A stretch of 11,577 nt of DNA from Bacteroidales bacterium (lineage in GTDB: Bacteria > Bacteroidota > Bacteroidia > Bacteroidales > UBA932). Within the stretch, counting starts at the first letter, position 1; each line of letters starts with the position of its first letter. Position numbers and translations under genes: made by a program. Positions 7,432 through 11,577 of the stretch are shown one piece after another. The stretch spans positions 1 through 11,577 of the forward strand of contig JAFTYS010000113.1 of assembly GCA_017461285.1 (NCBI GenBank), given 5' to 3'. The notes under the pieces were generated by a model that was given only the letters and a program-made list of their open reading frames with translations, did not search any database and was not told where the DNA came from.

Positions 7432-7462
7432 CAAAGTTAAGGAACTTTACCAAATTAACAAA
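7432..7462 (-). promoter_or_regulatory. Consensus Bacteroidetes promoter just after the helicase stop
   Basis: On the minus strand, TTTG (7462-7459), exactly 19 nt, then TAACTTTG (7439-7432), followed by C: the best full match to TTTG-N19-TAnnTTTG in the window. The -33 box abuts the helicase stop codon (7463-7465). The expected start is near 7425-7428. It would drive either a small RNA or a leader of about 290 nt for the DUF4493 gene. Confidence 0.6.
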
Positions 7463-9895
7463 TTAAACGACACGAATCTTTGCATATTTAAGCAATAATA
7501 TCTTTTCTCCATAGTCATCAAAGGCAATTTTTGCCTTCAGATCGGCCATCGATCCCGACATCTCAAGTATGTTACCAAAACCAAACCTGTTATGCTCAAT
7601 CCTCTGTCCTACCTTGAGTTCGCTGACCGGAGATGGAATGAACTCTACATCAGGCACCCTCTTCGGAACAGTCTGCGGACGCCTTATAGGTATCGGCTCG
7701 CTCCTGCGGACCGGAACCGCCGGTTTCTCTGTCCTCACCGGTCCCGAAGACCCATATGAGTATCCTCCACTGCCGGACTTCGGCCTGCCGGCAGGCTTCT
7801 GTCCCCATCCGCCGAAGCCTTTGGCTGCAGACTGGTCGTCATCCTGGCCTTCGGAGAGAGGATTGGCCACAAAACGGCTTTCTATTTCCTTGACAAAACG
7901 GCTGACGGAATTGGATTCATGCTTGCCGTTCCTGGTTCTTGTAGCAGCGAATGAGAGCTGCAGCACCTTCTTTGCACGCGTCATGGCCACATAGAAAAGA
8001 CGCCGTTCCTCCTCGATTTCCGACTCAGAGGCCATGAACCCTCCGGAAGGAAAGATGTTCTCCTCCATTCCTGCCACAAAGACATAAGGGAATTCAAGTC
8101 CCTTTGAAGAATGGGCTGTCATCAGAGCAATCTTGTTTGCGCTTTCCTCGTCATCGACATCAACGGCACTCAGAAGAGAGGCGTTCTCAAGATAGTCGCC
8201 AAGGGTCACGAGAGGAAGATCCGATTCAGAAAGTTCCGCCCCGTCGCTGATCTGACCTTCCGCCTGAAGATCCTCGACATATTCATTATGCTTCTCCTCG
8301 ATGAAAAGCTTGACAGCGTTGAGAAGTTCCTCAACGTTCGCTGCACGTGCCTGTCCTTCGATGCTTGTATCGCTCTTATAGAACATATGAAGCCCCGAAT
8401 CCACCGCTGTCTCGACAGCGGTCTTGTATGCGTCCCATTCATTCGAACGCACACAAAGCTTTCCTATCATGTCGCAGAACTCCCTGATCTTCTTTACCGC
8501 AGCCGGCTTCAGACCGTAGTTTTCGAGGTCGTCAGCATAGGCTGCCTTGAAAAGAGGGACACCATGGTGGGAGGCAGCTGCCGTAAGAGCCGACAACGAT
8601 GTGTCACCGATTCCTCTTGCTGGCTTGTTCACGATTCTCTTGAACGACTCGTTATCATTCACGTTCACCACCAGTTTGAAATAGGCCATCATGTCCTTGA
8701 CCTCGGCACGCTCGAAGAACGAGTTTCCGGAGTATATCATGTATGGAAGATTCCTGCGCCTGAGAGCCTCCTCCAGCGCACGCGACTGTGCATTGGTTCT
8801 ATACAGAATGGCAAAATCCTGATATTCAGCTCTCTCCGACTGGATGCGCGTAAGAATTGACGATGCTATCAGCAGGGCTTCTTCCTGCTCCGTATATGCC
8901 TGGATCAGGCGTATCTTCTCCCCCTGCTCCCCCATCGAATAGCATTCCTTCGGAATCCTTGCAGAATTCTTCGCAATAACGGAGTTCGCGGCATCGACAA
9001 TCACCTTCGTAGACCTGTAGTTCTGCTCGAGACGGAATATATGATGATCCGGATAATCTTTCTTGAAATTCAGGATGTTTTCGATCTTGGCTCCACGGAA
9101 CGCATAGATGGACTGCGAGTCATCGCCTACCACACACAGATTATGATGGAACTGGCTCAGCTTCTTGAGGATGAGGTATTGGGCGAAGTTCGTGTCCTGA
9201 TACTCGTCGACCATGATATAGTCGAACCTTCCGGCGATCGACTCCAATGCTGCAGGATTGTCGCGAAGCAGGATATTCATATTCAGGAGGATGTCATCGA
9301 AGTCCATGACCCCGGCCTGGCGGCACTTGAGGGAGTACAGCTGATAGACATCGCATATGCGCGGCCTCTTCGACGAAGCATCATTCTGCAGGACGGCAGG
9401 ATTCCTCCTGTATGCTTCCGCTGTGACAAGATTGTTCTTCGCCATCGATATGCGCGAGAGCACATCCTTCGGCTTATACACCTTCTCATCAAGCTGAAGT
9501 TCCTTCAGGCATGTCTTTATGGCACTTACCGAATCGCTCGTGTCATATATGGTAAATGTCGCCGGATAGCCCAGCGACTCGGAAAACTCGCGAAGAAAGC
9601 GGATGAACACAGAGTGGAATGTACCCATATACAGACGCCTGGCCTTCCGTTCTCCGACCATCAGCGCAATCCTCTCCTTCATTTCCGAAGCCGCCTTCTT
9701 GGTAAACGTCAGAGCCAGAATCCTCGACGGATCCAGATCCTTCTGTTCCAGGATATATGCTATCCTGCTTGTCAACACCCTGGTCTTACCCGACCCCGCA
9801 CCAGCAACTATAAGCACCGGCCCGTCCACACAACCGACAGCGGCCTTCTGCTCGCTGTTCAGTCCTTCTAAAATAGTACTGCTCTTATTCTCCAT
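7463..9895 (-). CDS. uvrD: UvrD/PcrA-type superfamily 1 DNA helicase
   Basis: Complete 810-residue ATP-dependent 3'-5' DNA helicase acting in repair and in clearing replication blocks. Motifs seen: Q motif LNSEQ (12-16); Walker A GAGSGKT (32-38); Ia LALTFTKKAASEM (60-72); motif II DEYQDT (230-235); III GDDSQSIYAFRGA (257-269); IV LEQNYRST (289-296); V LMTAHSSKGLEF (591-602); VI EERRLFYVAMTRA (629-641). All look intact. A low-complexity Gly/Ser/Pro/Arg linker (about 690-750) leads to a C-terminal Tudor-like domain (about 757-810, VGQRIEHNRFGFGNI), which contacts RNA polymerase in PcrA/UvrD. Start: in-frame TTG 9958 and ATG 9940 lie upstream, but ATG 9895 puts the Q motif at the usual distance, and the only good -7 box (9904-9911) lies downstream of both. 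UvrD and PcrA cannot be told apart confidently here. It is transcribed divergently from nqrA. Confidence 0.96.
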   Translation of the reverse strand: MENKSSTILEGLNSEQKAAVGCVDGPVLIVAGAGSGKTRVLTSRIAYILEQKDLDPSRILALTFTKKAASEMKERIALMVGERKARRLYMGTFHSVFIRFLREFSESLGYPATFTIYDTSDSVSAIKTCLKELQLDEKVYKPKDVLSRISMAKNNLVTAEAYRRNPAVLQNDASSKRPRICDVYQLYSLKCRQAGVMDFDDILLNMNILLRDNPAALESIAGRFDYIMVDEYQDTNFAQYLILKKLSQFHHNLCVVGDDSQSIYAFRGAKIENILNFKKDYPDHHIFRLEQNYRSTKVIVDAANSVIAKNSARIPKECYSMGEQGEKIRLIQAYTEQEEALLIASSILTRIQSERAEYQDFAILYRTNAQSRALEEALRRRNLPYMIYSGNSFFERAEVKDMMAYFKLVVNVNDNESFKRIVNKPARGIGDTSLSALTAAASHHGVPLFKAAYADDLENYGLKPAAVKKIREFCDMIGKLCVRSNEWDAYKTAVETAVDSGLHMFYKSDTSIEGQARAANVEELLNAVKLFIEEKHNEYVEDLQAEGQISDGAELSESDLPLVTLGDYLENASLLSAVDVDDEESANKIALMTAHSSKGLEFPYVFVAGMEENIFPSGGFMASESEIEEERRLFYVAMTRAKKVLQLSFAATRTRNGKHESNSVSRFVKEIESRFVANPLSEGQDDDQSAAKGFGGWGQKPAGRPKSGSGGYSYGSSGPVRTEKPAVPVRRSEPIPIRRPQTVPKRVPDVEFIPSPVSELKVGQRIEHNRFGFGNILEMSGSMADLKAKIAFDDYGEKILLLKYAKIRVV

Positions 9896-9903
9896 AACGG
9901 TGG

Positions 9904-9911
9904 CAAAATTA
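9904..9911 (-). promoter_or_regulatory. Predicted -7 element for the helicase gene
   Basis: TAATTTTG on the minus strand matches TAnnTTTG exactly. Transcription would start only about 2-5 nt before the ATG at 9895, implying a nearly leaderless mRNA. No clear TTG is present 19-21 nt upstream, so the -33 half is missing or weak. Confidence 0.4.
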
Positions 9912-9923
9912 CAAAAAAGTTCG

Positions 9924-9931
9924 TAACTTCG
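9924..9931 (+). promoter_or_regulatory. Possible -7 element for the nqr operon
   Basis: TAACTTCG on the plus strand matches TAnnTTTG at all but one position and would give a leader of about 35 nt before nqrA. No good -33 TTG is visible. It lies within 13 bp of the opposing helicase -7 element, so the two promoters would share a core region. Confidence 0.25.
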
Positions 9932-9971
9932 CGGGCGCATTTTTGAATCTATACTCAAAACCGTTTATATA

Positions 9972-11327
9972 ATGTCAAACAACATCTATTTGAAAAAGGG
10001 TCTTGACCTCCCTATCAGCGGAGTAGCGGCCCAGACCACCAAGAAGGTGATTGTCCCTGACGTTGTGGCCGTAAAACCTACCGATTTCAGAGGTCTTGTA
10101 CCAAAGCTTCTGGTCAGGGAGGGTGACAAGGTCCTCGCAGGTACACCTGTATTGGCAGACAAGATGTCTCAGAACATCCTCTTCGCATCTCCTGTAAGCG
10201 GAACTGTGGCAGAGGTTGTAAGAGGCGAAAAGAGAAAGTTGCTTGAGGTCCGCATCAAGGCGGATGAAACACAGGAGTATGTTGATTTCGGAGTGAAGAA
10301 GGTAGCCGACATGTCTGCAGAACAGATCAAGGCAGCCATCCTCGAGGCAGGTCTCTGGCCTGCAATCATGCAGAGGCCTTACGGAATCATCGCAAATCCT
10401 GAAGTTCAGCCTAAGGCGATTTTCGTATCAGCATTCACAACCGCACCTCTCGCGGCAAATCCGGAGTATGCTCTTGAAGCTGACTTCGAGCACATCCAGA
10501 CAGCCATCAATGCTCTGAACAAGCTCACTGCAGGAGGAGTACACCTTTCTCTCAACGAGGAGAACTACTCAGGCACAAAGTTCCACAAGCTCGAGAACGT
10601 GATCCAGCACACCTTTACAGGAAAGCATCCTGCAGGAAACGTCGGTGTACAGATCCACCACATCTCCCCTATCCGTAAGGGAGAGACCGTATGGACAGTA
10701 TCCCTTCTCATGCTTGCTGCCATCGGAAAGCTTTTCAACACAGGAAAGTATGATGTAAGGAGAAAGATCGCCGTTACAGGACCTAAGGCTGAGAACCCTG
10801 CTTATGTGGAAGGATACCCTGGCATCTCGATGAAGGACCTCAAGGACTTCTATGCATCTGCAGAGAACCTCCGTTTCGTAAGCGGTGACGTCCTCACAGG
10901 AACCAACGTAGGCGCTGAAGGATTCCTCGGATTCGCTGACAATCAGGTGACAATCCTCGAGGAAGGAAACAAGTACGAGCTCCTCGGATGGGCAAAGCCT
11001 GTAAGATGCAGCCAGTTCAGCGCATCACGCACATACTTCTCATGGCTCACCCCTAACAGGAAGTATGACATGGACACAAACCTCCATGGCGGTCCGCGTG
11101 CTTTCGTGGTAAACGACGTATACAGCAAGGTTCTTCCTATGGACCTCTATCCGGTATATCTCCTCAAGGCATGTCTTGCAAACGACATCGACAAGATGGA
11201 GAAGTTCGGAATCTACGAAGTTCTTGAAGAGGATCTTGCACTTTGCGAATATGTTTGTCCGTCAAAGATCTACATCCAGCAGATCATCACTGACGGTATC
11301 GCCCTCATGTTGAAAGAAATGTGCTAA
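9972..11327 (+). CDS. nqrA: Na+-translocating NADH:quinone reductase subunit A
   Basis: Complete 451-residue protein, close to the family's usual ~445-450. NqrA is the peripheral, cytoplasmic-side subunit of the six-subunit Na+-NQR, which oxidises NADH, reduces quinone and pumps Na+ outward; NqrA is associated with quinone/inhibitor binding. Recognisable stretches: the N-terminal KKGLDLPISG (8-17), a biotinyl/lipoyl-like fold including PKLLVREGDKVLAGTPVLADK and ASPVSGTVAEVVRGEKRKLL, then central sequence such as GNVGVQIHHISPIRKGETVW and C-terminal CEYVCPSKIYIQQII. There are no membrane segments, as expected. The ATG at 9972 gives the canonical N-terminus and lies in an A/T-rich context (TTATATAATG) without a Shine-Dalgarno. 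nqrB starts 11 nt after its stop, so this is the first gene of the nqr operon. Confidence 0.97.
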   Translation: MSNNIYLKKGLDLPISGVAAQTTKKVIVPDVVAVKPTDFRGLVPKLLVREGDKVLAGTPVLADKMSQNILFASPVSGTVAEVVRGEKRKLLEVRIKADETQEYVDFGVKKVADMSAEQIKAAILEAGLWPAIMQRPYGIIANPEVQPKAIFVSAFTTAPLAANPEYALEADFEHIQTAINALNKLTAGGVHLSLNEENYSGTKFHKLENVIQHTFTGKHPAGNVGVQIHHISPIRKGETVWTVSLLMLAAIGKLFNTGKYDVRRKIAVTGPKAENPAYVEGYPGISMKDLKDFYASAENLRFVSGDVLTGTNVGAEGFLGFADNQVTILEEGNKYELLGWAKPVRCSQFSASRTYFSWLTPNRKYDMDTNLHGGPRAFVVNDVYSKVLPMDLYPVYLLKACLANDIDKMEKFGIYEVLEEDLALCEYVCPSKIYIQQIITDGIALMLKEMC

Positions 11328-11338
11328 AGCTTAGAATT

Positions 11339-11577
11339 ATGAACGGATTAAGAAATTTTGTAGACAAGATAAAGCCGACCTTTGAGAAAGGCGGCAAGCT
11401 CGGATTCCTTCATTCGACATTCGACGCTTTTGAGACATTCCTCTTCGTCCCTAACACCGTGACACGCCGCGGCGCTCACGTAAGGGACTGCGTCGACTTG
11501 AAGAGAGTCATGATTATGGTTGTGATCGCCCTCGTTCCTGCAATGCTTTTCGGTATCTGGAACGTAGGTTATCAGCA
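11339..11577 (+). CDS. nqrB: Na+-translocating NADH:quinone reductase subunit B (partial, N-terminal)
   Basis: ATG at 11339, 11 nt after the nqrA stop; 79 codons plus two bases before the right window edge. NqrB is an integral membrane subunit of Na+-NQR that carries covalent FMN and riboflavin; those residues lie beyond the window. The visible part shows the typical cytoplasmic N-terminus (NFVDKIKPTFEKGGKL), the conserved pattern FVPNTVTRRGAHVRDCVDLKRVM (residues 36-58), and the start of the first membrane helix (about 58-74, MIMVVIALVPAMLFGIW). The gene order nqrA-nqrB and the sequence leave little doubt. It is transcribed with nqrA. Confidence 0.95.
   Translation, partial: MNGLRNFVDKIKPTFEKGGKLGFLHSTFDAFETFLFVPNTVTRRGAHVRDCVDLKRVMIMVVIALVPAMLFGIWNVGYQ

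Larger units (their letters stand above)
7137..7462. other. Intergenic region without a supported protein gene
   Basis: This is 326 bp between the helicase stop and the DUF4493 start. It holds, in minus-strand order, a consensus promoter, an intrinsic terminator, several short complementary segments (7397-7407, 7310-7319, 7301-7305, 7292-7295), an A/T-rich hairpin at 7267-7284, A-rich repeats at 7239-7268, and the -7 element, 5' hairpin and Shine-Dalgarno of the DUF4493 gene. The only frames are 16-21 codons with no support. Confidence 0.8.

Noticed and set aside
7416..7466. Plus-strand 16-codon frame (MKNFDAKLRNFTKLTN)
   Set aside because: It lies antisense across the minus-strand promoter and helicase stop; short, A/T-rich and without its own promoter.
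8111..8860. Plus-strand open frame of 249 codons inside the helicase gene
   Set aside because: Antisense shadow of the helicase; composition and lack of motifs give no support for a second gene.
9041..9871. Long plus-strand open frame of 276 codons inside the helicase gene
   Set aside because: It is antisense to highly conserved helicase motifs, has no recognisable protein pattern, and follows from codon usage of the real gene.
1..11577. CRISPR array, tRNA/rRNA genes, insertion sequences, attachment sites, phage or defence genes
   Set aside because: I saw no regularly spaced repeats, tRNA-like cloverleaf with a CCA end, transposase motifs, terminal inverted repeats or defence-type proteins. 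The region reads as ordinary chromosome apart from the 7137-7462 interval.

Overview
The window looks like chromosomal DNA from a Bacteroidota bacterium, probably order Bacteroidales. The evidence is a SusC/SusD outer-membrane uptake pair, several short-signal lipoproteins, a DUF4493-type protein (a family I know mainly from Bacteroides and relatives), promoters of the Bacteroidetes type (TTG/TTTG, about 19-20 nt, TAnnTTTG), mostly absent Shine-Dalgarno sequences, and an Na+-translocating NADH:quinone reductase (NQR) operon. I cannot assign a genus from sequence alone.

Layout, left to right. (1) Positions 1-5995, all on the minus strand, form one apparent operon read right to left: susC-like TonB-dependent transporter, susD-like binding lipoprotein, a DUF4843/DUF4984-like lipoprotein, and a fourth lipoprotein cut by the left window edge. 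Gaps are 22 nt or less and susC/susD overlap by one base. A good promoter precedes susC. (2) Positions 6075-7136, same strand, hold a DUF4493 + DUF6359-like putative lipoprotein with its own -7 element and an unusually clear Shine-Dalgarno. (3) Positions 7137-7462 have no convincing protein gene. They hold a consensus promoter directly after the helicase stop codon, a 14-bp hairpin with a T6 tract, and further complementary segments: a candidate small RNA or structured leader. (4) Positions 7463-9895, minus strand, encode a complete UvrD/PcrA-type helicase. (5) From 9972 on the plus strand the nqr operon begins divergently, with complete nqrA and the first 79 codons of nqrB.

How they work together: the SusC barrel and SusD lid would import a ligand across the outer membrane in a TonB-dependent way, with the two downstream lipoproteins probably acting as accessory surface binding proteins. 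No glycoside hydrolase, peptidase or regulator is inside the window, so the substrate cannot be named. The helicase (repair/replication) and NQR (respiratory Na+ pumping) are housekeeping genes unrelated to the uptake locus; they share only a 76-bp divergent promoter region.

Most of the window is recognisable. The part least explained by known genes is the 7260-7462 interval. Three gene starts deserve care: susC, the DUF4493 gene and the helicase all have longer in-frame TTG-initiated extensions that promoter or RBS positions and family conservation argue against.
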